Positions 45,951 through 56,078 are shown, numbered from the stretch's first letter. The stretch is DNA of 64,000 bases from Gemmatimonadota bacterium (GCA_009692205.1 SHZR01000005.1:62001-126000); one strand, 5' to 3'. Program-made: numbers and translations. The notes: generated by a model not told the origin, from the letters alone.

Positions 45951-47366
45951 ATGAAAATCCCCCTCGCGCCGCCGGATCCGGAGGCCACCCTAAGTCAGTT
46001 GATGATGACAAAGGACGGCGCAAATCGGACTCTGCAGCTGCTGACGCGCGGCATGGACCCAGCGCCAGGCGGCAAGTACCGGCATTGGGACGTCCTCCGA
46101 CACCTCACCCCTCCTGGCGGACTGACCCCGGAGGAATGGTGGGTCGCCATGAAGGTCGCCCGCCGACAGCTGTACCGGCGGTTGCCGCTGAAGGACGTGG
46201 AAGGAAGACCATTCCGGTTTGCGGTTGCGGACCCCGTCATGGAAATGCTGCACTTCATTGATCAGGCGGGTGGAGCGGTCAAAGGATCGGACATCGTTAC
46301 CGACCCGGAGACGCGAGAGACATACCTCATGAAATCGCTCCTCGAGGAGGCCATCACCTCGAGCCAACTCGAAGGCGCGTCCACGACGAAGGAAGTCGCG
46401 AAGGACATGCTGCAGCGCGGTCGTCAGCCCCGCGATCGAAGCGAGCAGATGATCTACAACAACTACCAAGCCATGCTGTTCATCCGGTCCGCAGTCAATC
46501 GGCCCTTGACTCCTCAGACGGTCTTCGAGCTTCACAGGATACTCGCGGACAAGACACTCGATGATCCGTCAGCTTCCGGACGCTTCAGGAATCCGGAGGA
46601 AGCGATCCATGTGGTGGACAATATGGGCAACGTCCTTCACGTCCCGCCGGCGGCGGCGGAATTGCCCCAGCGGCTGGACACGCTCTGCGCTCTCGCAAAC
46701 GACAAGAGCAACGAGCTCCACATCCATCCGGTCGTTAGGGCCATCCTCCTCCATTTTGGACTGGCGTACGACCACCCCTTCATCGATGGGAACGGCCGCA
46801 CCGCGCGCGCCCTCTTCTATTGGGCGATGGCAGCACGAGGGTACTGGCTGTGCGAGTCCCTTTCCATCTCGAGCATCATCAAGACGGGGCCCAGCAAGTA
46901 TGCGAGGGCGTTCCTCTACACGGAAACGGACGAGGGGGATGTCACCTACTTCATCCTGAACCAACTGCGCGTAATCGTGCGCGCGATCGAGACGCTGCAC
47001 GAACGGGTCACACGGAAGGCCGAGGAAATCCGCGAGACCCGCATGATGATTCAGCAGGCGACCTACATCAACGCGATGCTGAATCATCGACAGCTGGCCC
47101 TTGTCACGCACGCCCTTAAAAATCCGGGCTTCGTCTACGCCATTGAGTCACACAAGAGATCCCACAACGTGAGTTACCAGACCGCGCGAACGGACCTACT
47201 ACAACTTGCAGAACTCGGCTTCGTCGACCGCGGGAAGAGCGGAAGGGCGTTCATCTTCGTGGCTCCACAGGACCTGCGTGACCGCCTCACCAGCATTGCG
47301 CGTAACAAGCAGGCTATTGGGCGGCAGACGCCCTCGCTGAGCACTTCAGATGAGCCGAAGCAGTAG
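45951..47366 (+). CDS. Fic-domain protein (AMP transferase), class II self-inhibited
   Basis: 471 residues from ATG 45951, which has AGGAG 7 bases before it. The core motif HPFIDGNGRTARALF (HPFxxGNGRxxR) carries the catalytic histidine. An N-terminal inhibitory motif ITSSQLEGAST (S/TxxxE[G/N], Glu ~143) precedes the Fic core, making it class II. A C-terminal winged-helix-like part (about 395-460; HNVSYQTARTDLLQLAEL) resembles those of DUF4172/Fic-DNA-binding relatives. It would AMPylate a protein target. Solitary, with an inverted-repeat promoter; lower GC than neighbours points to recent acquisition. No separate antitoxin gene seen. Confidence 0.9.
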   Translation: MKIPLAPPDPEATLSQLMMTKDGANRTLQLLTRGMDPAPGGKYRHWDVLRHLTPPGGLTPEEWWVAMKVARRQLYRRLPLKDVEGRPFRFAVADPVMEMLHFIDQAGGAVKGSDIVTDPETRETYLMKSLLEEAITSSQLEGASTTKEVAKDMLQRGRQPRDRSEQMIYNNYQAMLFIRSAVNRPLTPQTVFELHRILADKTLDDPSASGRFRNPEEAIHVVDNMGNVLHVPPAAAELPQRLDTLCALANDKSNELHIHPVVRAILLHFGLAYDHPFIDGNGRTARALFYWAMAARGYWLCESLSISSIIKTGPSKYARAFLYTETDEGDVTYFILNQLRVIVRAIETLHERVTRKAEEIRETRMMIQQATYINAMLNHRQLALVTHALKNPGFVYAIESHKRSHNVSYQTARTDLLQLAELGFVDRGKSGRAFIFVAPQDLRDRLTSIARNKQAIGRQTPSLSTSDEPKQ

Positions 47367-47395
47367 GTTCTGCATACAGGGGCTGTTTGCCTCCC

Positions 47396-48667
47396 TCAGC
47401 CGAACCGCCCCGGCGACAGCCCTTCGAGTCGCGCCTTCCCCGTTGCCAGCACGTGGTTCGCGATCATCTGGCCCGTGACCGGCGCGAGCGTGAGCCCGAG
47501 CATGCCATGGCCCGTGGCGACGCTCACGCCTTCGACGCCCGGGAGCGGACCCACGATCGGCAGTCCGTCGACCGACATCGGGCGTAGCCCACACCACTCG
47601 GAGACCGGGCGGGCCGTCCCGATCTTCGGGAAGTAGAGGCGCCCGGCGCGGGTGAGCTGCTCGAGACGAGGACGGCGCATCACCCGGTTCGCGCCGGAGA
47701 ACTCCATGGTGCCCGCGAAGCGCACGACGGTCTCCATGGGCAGGCAGAACACGGAGGCCTCGTTCAGCACGCAGGCGATCCGCAGGTGCGGCGCTCCGTT
47801 GGGTCCGATCGGGATGTCGCGGTGGTATCCCTTCCCTGGCTGCACGGGAATGCGCGTCCCGAGGCGCCGGGCGAGCTCGAGTCCCAAGGGGCCGGTCGCG
47901 AGCACCACCGCGTCCGCCCGCTCGATACCTCCGCCCGCGAGGGCGACTCCGGTAGCGCGACCGCCCTCGATGAGGACGGAGGTCACTTCCACGCCTTCCC
48001 TCAGCTCCACGCCGCGGCGCTCCGCCGCGCGCGCGAGTTGCTCGAGGAAGCGCGCGGGGTCCATCGACGAGGCCTCCGGGTGGAAGACCGCGCCGATCGC
48101 GTGGGGCCCGAGCGCGGGCTCACGGCGCACGAGCTCGTCCCGGTCGAGCGTCTCGGGCTTGTATCCGTGCGGCGCGATCAGCGACGCCTCGTGGCGTGCC
48201 TCGCCGAGCCCGGCCTCCGTGGCGCACACGTCGTAGTAGCCCTCGCGCCGGTACTCGCATTCGATGCGCTCCTCGACGATGAGCTGGTCGAAGAGCGCGA
48301 GGGACTGCATGCCCAGCGGTGCCATGATCCCCACGGCTCGCTCGACGTGCTCCTGCGTGCAGTAGCGCGCGAAGCCGATCAGCCATCGCCATAGCGCCGG
48401 GTTCCAGCTCGGATGGACGTAGAGCGGGCTCGTGGGATCGAGCATCTGGCGGATCCCCTGGGCGACCCGGCCGGGCCTGTTGAGCGGCGGATGCCCCGGC
48501 GTGGCCGTGCCCGCGTTGCCCCATGAGGCACCCGCGCCGAGCCGCTCCCGCTCGAGAACCACCACGCGCGCACCGCCCCGAGCGAGGTAGTACGCGCAGC
48601 TGATGCCGATCACGCCCCCGCCCACGACGACGACCCTGGGGGCGCTCACGGTCGACGCCGCCACCAC
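47396..48667 (-). CDS. FAD-dependent D-amino acid dehydrogenase / glycine oxidase-like oxidoreductase
   Basis: 423 residues, DAO/DadA family. N-terminal FAD-binding dinucleotide fold VVVVGGGVIGISCAYYLARG, then LERERLGAGASWGNAGTATP; the C-terminal motif GLRPMSVDGLPIVGPLPG with SVATGHGMLGLTLAPVTG is typical of DadA. It oxidises an amino or imino acid; substrate not decided. The GTG start directly follows the TGA of the upstream dehydrogenase (TGAGTG), so the two form an operon. Convergent with the Fic gene, 29 bases apart. Confidence 0.88.
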   Translation of the reverse strand: MVAASTVSAPRVVVVGGGVIGISCAYYLARGGARVVVLERERLGAGASWGNAGTATPGHPPLNRPGRVAQGIRQMLDPTSPLYVHPSWNPALWRWLIGFARYCTQEHVERAVGIMAPLGMQSLALFDQLIVEERIECEYRREGYYDVCATEAGLGEARHEASLIAPHGYKPETLDRDELVRREPALGPHAIGAVFHPEASSMDPARFLEQLARAAERRGVELREGVEVTSVLIEGGRATGVALAGGGIERADAVVLATGPLGLELARRLGTRIPVQPGKGYHRDIPIGPNGAPHLRIACVLNEASVFCLPMETVVRFAGTMEFSGANRVMRRPRLEQLTRAGRLYFPKIGTARPVSEWCGLRPMSVDGLPIVGPLPGVEGVSVATGHGMLGLTLAPVTGQMIANHVLATGKARLEGLSPGRFG

Positions 48668-49924
48668 TCAGCCGATCGTCGGGTCGAGCAGCACCTTGAT
48701 CGACCCCGTGCGGCGCCGGTTCGCGGCCGCCGAGAGCGCGTCCTTGTACTGACCCAGCGGGTAGACGTGCGTCACCATCCGCTCGACCGGGGCCTGGGTC
48801 TCCAGCAGCATGTCGTGCACGATCTGGAACGTGTGCTGCCGCCCGCCCCGCCACTCCTCCTGGCCGTAGCACACGTAGCCTTTCACGTCGAGCTCGCGTG
48901 CCCACACGAAGGTCATGTCGAGCTTGCGGATCTCGGCGGCGCACCCGAGCAGCACGATCCTGCCCCGCGGCGCGGCGAACCGCAGCGCCTGCTTGATGGT
49001 CTCGCCGCTGCCCACGCAGTCGAAGATCAACGGGAAGCCGCCGCCGGAGTACACCTCATCGCCGAGGATCGGCATGTAGCCCTGTGCACCCGTCTCGACC
49101 AGCGCCTGCCGCGCCTCGTCCCCGGGCGCGAGTGTCGCAGTCGCGCCCAGGCTGCGGGCGATCTCGGCTTCGTGCCCCCGCTTGATCTGCGCGAGCAGCT
49201 CTCCCTCGTACCCCGCGGCGCGAAGCGCCCAGATGGCGCCGAGCGCGATCGGTCCGCTACCGATCACGAGCGCGGGCCCGGATCCGAACGGACGCGACCC
49301 CAACGCGGCGTGCATCCCCACAGCCAGCGGCTCCATGAGCACGCCCGTGCGATCCGAGATCGCGTCGTCGAGCGGGAAGAGCTGACTCTCGTGCGCGATC
49401 ATCCGCTCGGACCAACCGCCCGGAAGGTCCGTCTGATAGCCGACCGTGAGCCCACGGCCCAACGGCCTGCCAGCCACCACCGTCTCCCCGACTTCGCCCG
49501 AACGCTCGCAGGTGCCGTGGTGACCGCCCACGCACGAAGGGCACTGAGCGACACCTAGAAAGCCGCGCATGGTGCACGAGATCACGGGGTCCACCGCCAC
49601 CCGCTGACCGCGCTCGACGCGCCGAACGGCGGAGCCGACCTCGACGACGCGCGCGAGAATCTCGTGGCCCAGCACGGCTGGAAAGGAGCCGAACGGCTCC
49701 ATCGCGGGACTGCTCTTGTACGTGAGGTTGCCGATGTCCGAGCCGCAGATGCCCGACATGAGCACCTCGAGTCGGACCCACTCGGGGCCGGGGAGCGCGG
49801 GCTCGGGGACGTCCCCGTAGCGGAGCCCGCTCAGTCCCCCGAACAGGGCCGACTCCGTGACGCCACCCAGCGTCTTGCCGGTCAGGTAGCCGGGGACCGA
49901 GACGTTGAACGTGACCGCGCGCAT
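48668..49924 (-). CDS. Zinc-binding alcohol dehydrogenase family protein
   Basis: 418 residues, medium-chain dehydrogenase/reductase. Catalytic zinc ligands in SGICGSDIGNLTY and LGHEILARVVEVGS. A structural-type cysteine cluster VAQCPSCVGGHHGTCERSGEV is present but altered. NAD-binding region ALVIGSGPIALGAIWALRAAGY (in two pieces). Sequence near the end DVKGYVCYGQEEWRGGR is unusual. Unknown alcohol or polyol substrate. Co-transcribed with the FAD enzyme. ATG start. Confidence 0.85.
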   Translation of the reverse strand: MRAVTFNVSVPGYLTGKTLGGVTESALFGGLSGLRYGDVPEPALPGPEWVRLEVLMSGICGSDIGNLTYKSSPAMEPFGSFPAVLGHEILARVVEVGSAVRRVERGQRVAVDPVISCTMRGFLGVAQCPSCVGGHHGTCERSGEVGETVVAGRPLGRGLTVGYQTDLPGGWSERMIAHESQLFPLDDAISDRTGVLMEPLAVGMHAALGSRPFGSGPALVIGSGPIALGAIWALRAAGYEGELLAQIKRGHEAEIARSLGATATLAPGDEARQALVETGAQGYMPILGDEVYSGGGFPLIFDCVGSGETIKQALRFAAPRGRIVLLGCAAEIRKLDMTFVWARELDVKGYVCYGQEEWRGGRQHTFQIVHDMLLETQAPVERMVTHVYPLGQYKDALSAAANRRRTGSIKVLLDPTIG

Positions 49925-49927
49925 GCG

Positions 49928-50203
49928 CTACCTCGTCTCCTCGTCGGGTTCGTCCGACGGGCTTGCGTCGTCTTCGCCGAGACTGAGAACCTCGCGCGCC
50001 TCGGCCGCGTCCTCCTCGCGGACCCAGAGGATAGGCGGCCGCGTGAACGTCGCGCCGAAGTCCACGCCACCCGCGTCGTCGATCTGCAGGCGATACGGGA
50101 TCCCCGCGTCGATGAGGAAGCCGGCCGCGAGTTCCGCCTCGTGTCGGTAGCGGAACCTCGCGACGATCACCTCATGTGCCTCATCATCCACGGCCTTGTT
50201 CAC
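49928..50203 (-). CDS. DUF2007-like protein
   Basis: 91 residues from GTG 50203, overlapping the DinB stop (GTGA). Short alpha/beta domain: EVIVARFRYRHEAELAAGFL then DAGIPYRLQIDDAGG, with a C-terminal acidic tail. DUF2007 is described as a putative signal-transducing domain; no function known. A longer frame is open upstream but lies inside the next gene. Confidence 0.7.
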   Translation of the reverse strand: MNKAVDDEAHEVIVARFRYRHEAELAAGFLIDAGIPYRLQIDDAGGVDFGATFTRPPILWVREEDAAEAREVLSLGEDDASPSDEPDEETR

Positions 50204-50745
50204 AACGACTTCGGCCCCCTCTCCATCGTCGGGTTCGCGTTGTAGGCGACCGAAGTGCCCGGCGGGATGCTCAGGTAGGTCCACTGGTCGCGCCGGAGCA
50301 TCTTCCCCAGGAACGTCATCTGACCGACATGATAGCTGGTGTGCGCGAGCGACCTCTCGAGGGCCTCACCGACACTCGCGGCCACGCCGCGAACGCTCAC
50401 CGTCCGTGGTAGATCCTCGTCCGACAGCGGAGCCAGCGCGGCCAAGAGGATCCCCCATCCCCGCTCCCACTTCGCGAGCATCTCCTTCCGGCTCACGCGC
50501 CTCCCCTCGAACTCCGAGTCGCGATTCCGCCACGGCTTCTCGCCGTCCGTGGTGAGGAAGTCGGTGAAGCGCGACTCGAGATTCCCGGATACGTGCCACA
50601 CGATCATCGCGATCGAGAGGCTCTCCGGCGTGGGCTGCACCAATAGGTCTTCGTCACCGAGTTGGGCCATCGCTCCCTCCCCGAGCTGCTTGTAGCGCCC
50701 GTACTCAGTCTCGATCGCCGCGAGGATGTGGCGGGAGTTCGTCAT
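50200..50745 (-). CDS. DinB-fold protein (DUF1572-like)
   Basis: 181 residues from ATG 50745 (an upstream in-frame start would extend beyond the conserved opening). Four-helix bundle with metal-binding histidines: MIVWHVSGNLESRFTDFL, and SLAHTSYHVGQMTFLGKML near the end, with the His triad typical of DinB/YfiT. The family acts as thiol transferases or is of unknown function. It has GAGAG as ribosome-binding site. Followed by the DUF2007 gene. Confidence 0.85.
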   Translation of the reverse strand: MTNSRHILAAIETEYGRYKQLGEGAMAQLGDEDLLVQPTPESLSIAMIVWHVSGNLESRFTDFLTTDGEKPWRNRDSEFEGRRVSRKEMLAKWERGWGILLAALAPLSDEDLPRTVSVRGVAASVGEALERSLAHTSYHVGQMTFLGKMLRRDQWTYLSIPPGTSVAYNANPTMERGPKSL

Positions 50746-50764
50746 CTCTCGATCATCTCCTGTG

Positions 50765-53383
50765 TCAGCGTCCGGGTCCCAATAGCACCGCATTCATGAA
50801 GAGGAGCTGCGTCGCCTCCGCGTACGCCCGGTAGTTCGGGTCCTCTGCGAACGCGATGATCTGTCCGTTGCCCACGGGCTCGTGGATGAGGAACGCCTTG
50901 CTCGCGAGCTGCGGGCGCGCCTCTTCCCAGACCACGCCGCTCAGGACGAGATCCTCCAGCTCGGCGTAACGGCCCACGTTCGTCCCGTCGCCCAGCTTGA
51001 TCGGGCTGAACACGCGCGAGCCGTCCACCAACGCCCCGATCTCACCGTCCGTGCCGGCCGACAGCCAATGCTCGGTGTCCAGCACCACCCTCAGGATCGC
51101 GCCGGGCAAAGCCTCCGGCGACTCGTCGTCGGGAACGATCTGCTCGAGGTAGTCGATCGGCTGATCGGGGGTGTCCGGCTCCTCCGGTTCGTCGCCCACG
51201 GGTCCCCCGCCCCGTCGCTCCGCGGTGGTCGAGAGCAGCTCGGCGCGGGTCGCCCACGCGGTCGAGCCCGCCATCGTGATCAGCGTCCCTCCGTCGCCCA
51301 TCCAGTCGCGCAGATCCTCGATCAGCTCCTCCCCCACCTCGTCGGAATAGTCCCCGCTCGGGAAGATGATCACGTCGTGCTCGGCGAGACGCGCGGCGCC
51401 GAGGCTCGACGCGCGCACCACCGTCGTGCGCTGTCCGTAGCGCTGCTCGAGCACGTAGCGAGCCCACCCCGCCGAGTAGACGTCGGCCGGTTCGTCGTAA
51501 ACCAGCAGCACGGAGGGCTCGCGGAGTGCACGACCCAGAGCGCTTCCCAGCGACGGGCCCTCCGTCACGTACGAGTCGTCGACGGGGACCACCTCGACCC
51601 CGTGCAATCCGGCGATACGCCCGAGCCGCTCTCGCAGGTCGGCGTCGTTCTCGCTCACGCGCACGATCGCCGTCCCGATGCCGAAGCGGCGGTCGCCGAG
51701 CGTGAACGCCCCTCCCGCGGTACGTACGCGAATCCCCTCGCGTAGCGCCTCCGCCACGGCCGCGGCGGCGTTCGTGCCCCACGGGACCAAGTAGCCGACC
51801 CGCGCCTCGGGCAGCACGCGAGCCGCCAGATCGGGCTCGGCTGTCAGGCGCTCCCCCGCGGCTCCGGTCACCCGCCTGACGGGGATCGCCTCGACGTCCC
51901 AGAGCAGCGACTGGCTCCAGGCCGTCAGATCGTAGATCTCGTCCGACTCCCGTCGCGCGCGCAGCTCGATCTGGCGCGCGACGAACTCCTCGTCCATGGC
52001 CACGTGCGCATCCAGCAGGTTACGTGCAAATCTGCCCGTGGGCTGGGACAGCGGCACGATGAACGTGCCGGCCGCAGGGAGTGTGCGCCCCTCTATACTC
52101 ACGGGCCTCGTCGCGGCGCGAACCTCGATCCCATTCCTGACGAGCAGCCGGGCAAGCCGCTCCGCCATGCCCGGATCGTGCGCAGAGTGGAGCACGTACT
52201 CGGCGACCCCGTCGTCGCCCGGCTCGAGGCCATCCCGCTGGAAGGCGAGGTAGTCGCGCAGAATGCGCTCGCGGTTGCGCGCCGCCGTCTCGGCGGTGGT
52301 GATCGCGGCTGTGAAGTGATGGAGCACGCCGTCCCGGTAGGTCAGCAGGTCGCCGTCGGCGCGCTCGAGCACGAGCGCCCGCGCCGAAGCCTGCTCGTAC
52401 GTCATGCCGAGCGCCCCGTGGCCCATCGCCCACCCATCGATGTAGCCAGGATAGAAGAGGTCGTACGTAGCGCGGTTGAAGTACGCGAAGCCGCGGGCAT
52501 CGAACGCCCCCGCGTTGGCACGACCGAACAGCTCCATGAGGCCGATCTGCCGTTCGCCGAACCAAGGATTCTCGGGCGGAGCGGTCGGCGGAAAGAAGTA
52601 CGTCGAGTTTCCCCCCATCTCGTGCATGTCGACCACGATGTGCGGCCGGTACTCGAGGAGGACCCCAACCCTGCCGCGACTCTCGGGCTGGCTCTGGATG
52701 AAGAGGTCGCGGTTGAGGTCGAACAGGTAGTGGTTGACCCTGCCACCCGGCCACGGCTCGTCGTGCTCCGCCGAGTAGGGCGCGGCGTCCGGCCAGCGCG
52801 CGCGCGCCATGAGGTTCTGCTGGACGAACCGCGCCCTCCCGTCGGGATTCTCCAGCGGATCGATCAGAACGAGTGATTCCGAGAGGATGAGATCGACGGC
52901 CGCGTCACCTCTCGCGGCCAGCACGTGGTACGCTGCGGCCATCGCTGCGCCGCCAGAGCTGATCTCGTTCCCGTGGATGCCGGCCATGAACGCCGTGACC
53001 ACGGGGAGCTCGGCAATCAGTCGGTCCGCCTCCGCGTCCGAGAGGCCCGCGGGGTCGGCGAGCCTGGCGAGCCCGGCCTTCACCTCATCGAGTCGTGCGA
53101 TTCGCGCCTCGGATCCGATCAGCAGCACGACGAGCGGGCGTCCCTCCCAGCTCTGCGCGTACCGAAGCAGCCGCGTGCGGTCCGGCGCCGCCGCGGCGAG
53201 GGCCTCCATATAGCGGACCACCGCGTCGGGAGCGGTGATCTCCGCACCGAAATCATGGCCGGCCACCTGCTCGAGCGTCGGGACCGACGGGTCGTAGCGG
53301 ACGCCGGGCGCGAGTTCCTGCGTGGCGGTCGGAGCCTGGAGCAGCGCGAGGAGGGTGAGCGTGCCCAGCATGGGATGGCGCAT
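50765..53383 (-). CDS. Secreted M14-family zinc carboxypeptidase, long form
   Basis: 872 residues from ATG 53383 with AAGGA ahead; signal sequence to about PTATQEL. Zinc ligands: AGIHGNEISSG (HxxE, residues ~136-139) and a later HIVVDMHEMGGNS block (H ~260). The catalytic Glu region is not obvious to me. After the ~400-residue peptidase part there is a long C-terminal region with a ThuA/DUF1593-like or glutamine-amidotransferase-like segment (DVIIFPSGDYSDEVGEELIE). Such large M14 proteins are common in Gemmatimonadota and Bacteroidota. Secreted; protein breakdown is inferred. Confidence 0.85.
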   Translation of the reverse strand: MRHPMLGTLTLLALLQAPTATQELAPGVRYDPSVPTLEQVAGHDFGAEITAPDAVVRYMEALAAAAPDRTRLLRYAQSWEGRPLVVLLIGSEARIARLDEVKAGLARLADPAGLSDAEADRLIAELPVVTAFMAGIHGNEISSGGAAMAAAYHVLAARGDAAVDLILSESLVLIDPLENPDGRARFVQQNLMARARWPDAAPYSAEHDEPWPGGRVNHYLFDLNRDLFIQSQPESRGRVGVLLEYRPHIVVDMHEMGGNSTYFFPPTAPPENPWFGERQIGLMELFGRANAGAFDARGFAYFNRATYDLFYPGYIDGWAMGHGALGMTYEQASARALVLERADGDLLTYRDGVLHHFTAAITTAETAARNRERILRDYLAFQRDGLEPGDDGVAEYVLHSAHDPGMAERLARLLVRNGIEVRAATRPVSIEGRTLPAAGTFIVPLSQPTGRFARNLLDAHVAMDEEFVARQIELRARRESDEIYDLTAWSQSLLWDVEAIPVRRVTGAAGERLTAEPDLAARVLPEARVGYLVPWGTNAAAAVAEALREGIRVRTAGGAFTLGDRRFGIGTAIVRVSENDADLRERLGRIAGLHGVEVVPVDDSYVTEGPSLGSALGRALREPSVLLVYDEPADVYSAGWARYVLEQRYGQRTTVVRASSLGAARLAEHDVIIFPSGDYSDEVGEELIEDLRDWMGDGGTLITMAGSTAWATRAELLSTTAERRGGGPVGDEPEEPDTPDQPIDYLEQIVPDDESPEALPGAILRVVLDTEHWLSAGTDGEIGALVDGSRVFSPIKLGDGTNVGRYAELEDLVLSGVVWEEARPQLASKAFLIHEPVGNGQIIAFAEDPNYRAYAEATQLLFMNAVLLGPGR

Positions 53384-53483
53384 TCCTTGGAGGAGGGGGC
53401 GCCAATATAGCCCGGCCCGCAGCCCCGGGCAGGCACGCCACGGCCGGTTTGATTCCCGGCCCGCCGCGCGCGAGCTTGAGGCC

Positions 53484-54761
53484 ATGAAGACCGCCATTCT
53501 CGCGGGGTGCCGGACGCCGTTCGTGAGGTCCGGCATCGACTTCGCCGACCTCAGCGCGATCGAACTCGGCAAGGTCGCCGTGAAGGACGCGCTCACGCGG
53601 AGCGGTCTCCGCGGCGAGCAGGTGGATCATCTCGTGTACGGCACCGTGGTGCACGACACCCGCGCGCCGAACATCGCGCGCGAGGTCGGACTCGCCGTGC
53701 TGCCGAAGACGGTACCCGCAGTCACGGTGTCGCGGGCCTGCGCATCCGCGAACCAGGCGATCACCGATGGGGTGCACCTCATCGAGCTCGGCCTGGCCGA
53801 CGTGGTCGTCGCGGGCGGGGCGGAGTCCCTGTCGCACATCCCGATCACGGTGAGCACGCGTCTGTCGAAGAGCCTCGTGTCCGCATCCAAGGGCAAGACC
53901 CTCGGGCAGAAGCTCTCGGCGTTCAGGCCCGTGCGACCCAAGGACCTCCTTCCCGTGCAACCCGCCATCGCGGAGTTCTCCACAGGCGAGTCGATGGGGC
54001 AAGCGGCAGAGCGCATGGCCAAGCTCAACGGGATATCGCGCCAGGCCCAGGACGACTGGGCGCTGCGGTCACACCGACTGGCGGCCGCCGGCACCGAGGA
54101 CGGACGTCTCACCGCGGAGATCTCCGTGGTGTACGTGCCGCCTTCCTTCTCGAAGGTCGTCGATCGCGACAACGGGATCCGCACCGACTCGACGCCGGAG
54201 AAGCTCGGGATGCTCTCCCCCGTCTTCGACCGGAAGTTCGGCTCGGTGACCGCGGGGAACGCCTCCCCGCTGACCGATGGAGCGTCGGCTCTGGTTCTCA
54301 TCAACGCCGAGAAGGCGCGCGCCGAGGGGCTCGAGCCCCTCGGGTACGTGCGAAGCTGGGCGTGGACCGCGCTCGATCCCGAAAGCCAGCTGCTGCAAGG
54401 CCCCGCCTACGCCGCGCCGCTCGCGCTCGACCGCGCCGGCCTCGGCATGGCCGACATCGGCCTCATGGAGATGCACGAGGCGTTCGCCGCGCAGGTGCTC
54501 TCGAACCTCCAGGCGCTCGACTCACGCGAGTTCGCTCAGCGGGAGCTCGGCCGCAGCGCCGCGGTCGGTCATCCCGACCTGGACCGGATCAACGTGATGG
54601 GCGGATCGCTCGCGATCGGGCATCCGTTCGGCGCGACCGGCGGAAGGCTCACCGTCACGCTCCTGAACGAGATGGCGAGGCGCGACGTCCAGTTCGGCCT
54701 CATCACGGTGTGCGCGGCCGGCGGAATGGGCTTCGCGATGGTGGTGGAGCGGCGCGGCTAG
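53484..54761 (+). CDS. Acetyl-CoA acyltransferase (thiolase)
   Basis: 425 residues from ATG 53484. Active-site cysteine in VSRACASANQAITDGV (~92), HEAFAAQVL region (His ~334), C-terminal GHPFGATGGRL with His and VCAAGGMGFAMV with the second cysteine. Length is nearer to FadI-type trifunctional-protein beta-chains (about 435) than to PhaA (about 390), so a fatty-acid beta-oxidation role is likely. A solitary gene, divergent from the M14 gene. No FadB/FadJ neighbour in the window. Confidence 0.9.
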   Translation: MKTAILAGCRTPFVRSGIDFADLSAIELGKVAVKDALTRSGLRGEQVDHLVYGTVVHDTRAPNIAREVGLAVLPKTVPAVTVSRACASANQAITDGVHLIELGLADVVVAGGAESLSHIPITVSTRLSKSLVSASKGKTLGQKLSAFRPVRPKDLLPVQPAIAEFSTGESMGQAAERMAKLNGISRQAQDDWALRSHRLAAAGTEDGRLTAEISVVYVPPSFSKVVDRDNGIRTDSTPEKLGMLSPVFDRKFGSVTAGNASPLTDGASALVLINAEKARAEGLEPLGYVRSWAWTALDPESQLLQGPAYAAPLALDRAGLGMADIGLMEMHEAFAAQVLSNLQALDSREFAQRELGRSAAVGHPDLDRINVMGGSLAIGHPFGATGGRLTVTLLNEMARRDVQFGLITVCAAGGMGFAMVVERRG

Positions 54762-54782
54762 CTCACCCGCCCCGCGGGGATC

Positions 54783-56024
54783 CTACGGGATCGGACCGCC
54801 GGCGGCTCCCGCCCACCGCACTGCGTTTCTCCACAGCGTCAGCACGTCACCCGTCGCGGCAGCGCCCGACGCGGGGAACAGGCCCACCGCCACCATGCGC
54901 GATCCCCACGGCTGGATCTGGAATCCGACGAGCGGACTGCCGTCGTTCCACCTCGCCACGACGGTGCTCCCCGGCTTCGCCGCAACCGAGCCTCTGAAGC
55001 CCGTCGACGTGAGTGTCAGGAGGCCCGTGGTGAGCGGGTGCGCGACCGTCGCGGTCGCGTTCAAGCTGGCAGCCTGGTAGGTCTGGCCGGCACCGGTGGT
55101 GAACGCGTCCAGGGCCTCGAGCGTGCCCCACCCGACCGAGCCCAGCCCACTGTCGGTGCGGTTCTGCCAGTAGAACGTCGCCGTGATGACGTTGCCGCCG
55201 AGCTGGACGTAGCTAGCGATCTCGGAGCCGAGCGCGGCCGACTGGTTGAACAAGCCGTTCGCAAACAGCAGCACCACGTCGTACTGGCGGAGCACACTCA
55301 GCCCGGGCGTGTTGTTCACGAAGAAGAACGCCGACGTGTTGACGGTCGTGCCTCCCGCGAAGAGCCCCTTCACGACCGCAGTGTCGCTCGCAAAGCCCAA
55401 GTCGCCGCCGGATAGGATCAGGAGATCGACTTTGCACGTCGCCGTTTGCGTCGCGAAATCGGCCAAGAGCGAAGACGCGGCGTTCACCAGGTTGACGTTC
55501 CGAATGGCCGGGCACACGAACTAGCCGGCCGGGGGCGTCGGCTCCACCTGATAGAGTCCGGTCGGGCGGCCGACGAACAGATACGTGCCGTCGGCCTCCG
55601 TGGTCGCCCCTGCGATCGAACTGTTCCCTTGTTTCAGAGCGACCGCGATGCTCGGTAGCGGAGCGCCCGCCGCGGTGGCCACCCTACCCCGAATGCCTGG
55701 GCCGGTGTAGCGCACCGAAAGCGCCACGGGCGTCGAGGCCGCCGCGTCCTGCACGCGCATGTATGTGGACGTGCGATAGAGCTCTTGGCTGCCGTTGCGG
55801 CCGACGATCGTGACGAGGACGGACCGACCCACGGTCGACGGCGGTAGCGCCACGTCGAGCGCATGCTGCGAGCCATCTGCCGTGAGGGTCAGCGTGGCGT
55901 CGACGAGCGGGGACTAAGTGGCGCTGTCCTGAACCGTCACCTGGTACGTGTTGACGAGGGCAAAGGCCGCCGCGAGCGGGGCCAGGACCAGGGCTAGGGC
56001 AGCCATTTGGTATGTGTTTCGCAT
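54783..56024 (-). pseudogene. Secreted two-domain protein interrupted by two in-frame amber codons
   Basis: One frame runs from ATG 56024 to TAG 54783, with internal TAG codons at 55916-55914 and 55523-55521. Signal peptide MRNTYQMAALALVLAPLAAA, then the first TAG soon after. A carboxypeptidase regulatory-like beta domain follows (PGIRGRVATAAGAPLPSIAV; EADGTYLFVGRPTGLYQVEP), the second TAG right after PTPPAG, and then FVCPAIRNVNLVN and an ThuA-like domain (KVDLLILSGGDLG; GGNVITATFYWQNR). Without the ambers the reading frame and domain order make sense. Ambers elsewhere in the window are ordinary ends (sufB, sufD), so genome-wide recoding is unlikely. Confidence 0.68.
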
Positions 56025-56078
56025 GCCAACAAAATTGACCCCGCCCCCGACGCAGCCGCAATGATCTCCTGAAACGCC

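Noticed and set aside
54783-56024. Amber recoding across the genome
   Set aside because: TAG ends other genes normally, for example sufB and sufD, so UAG is a stop here.
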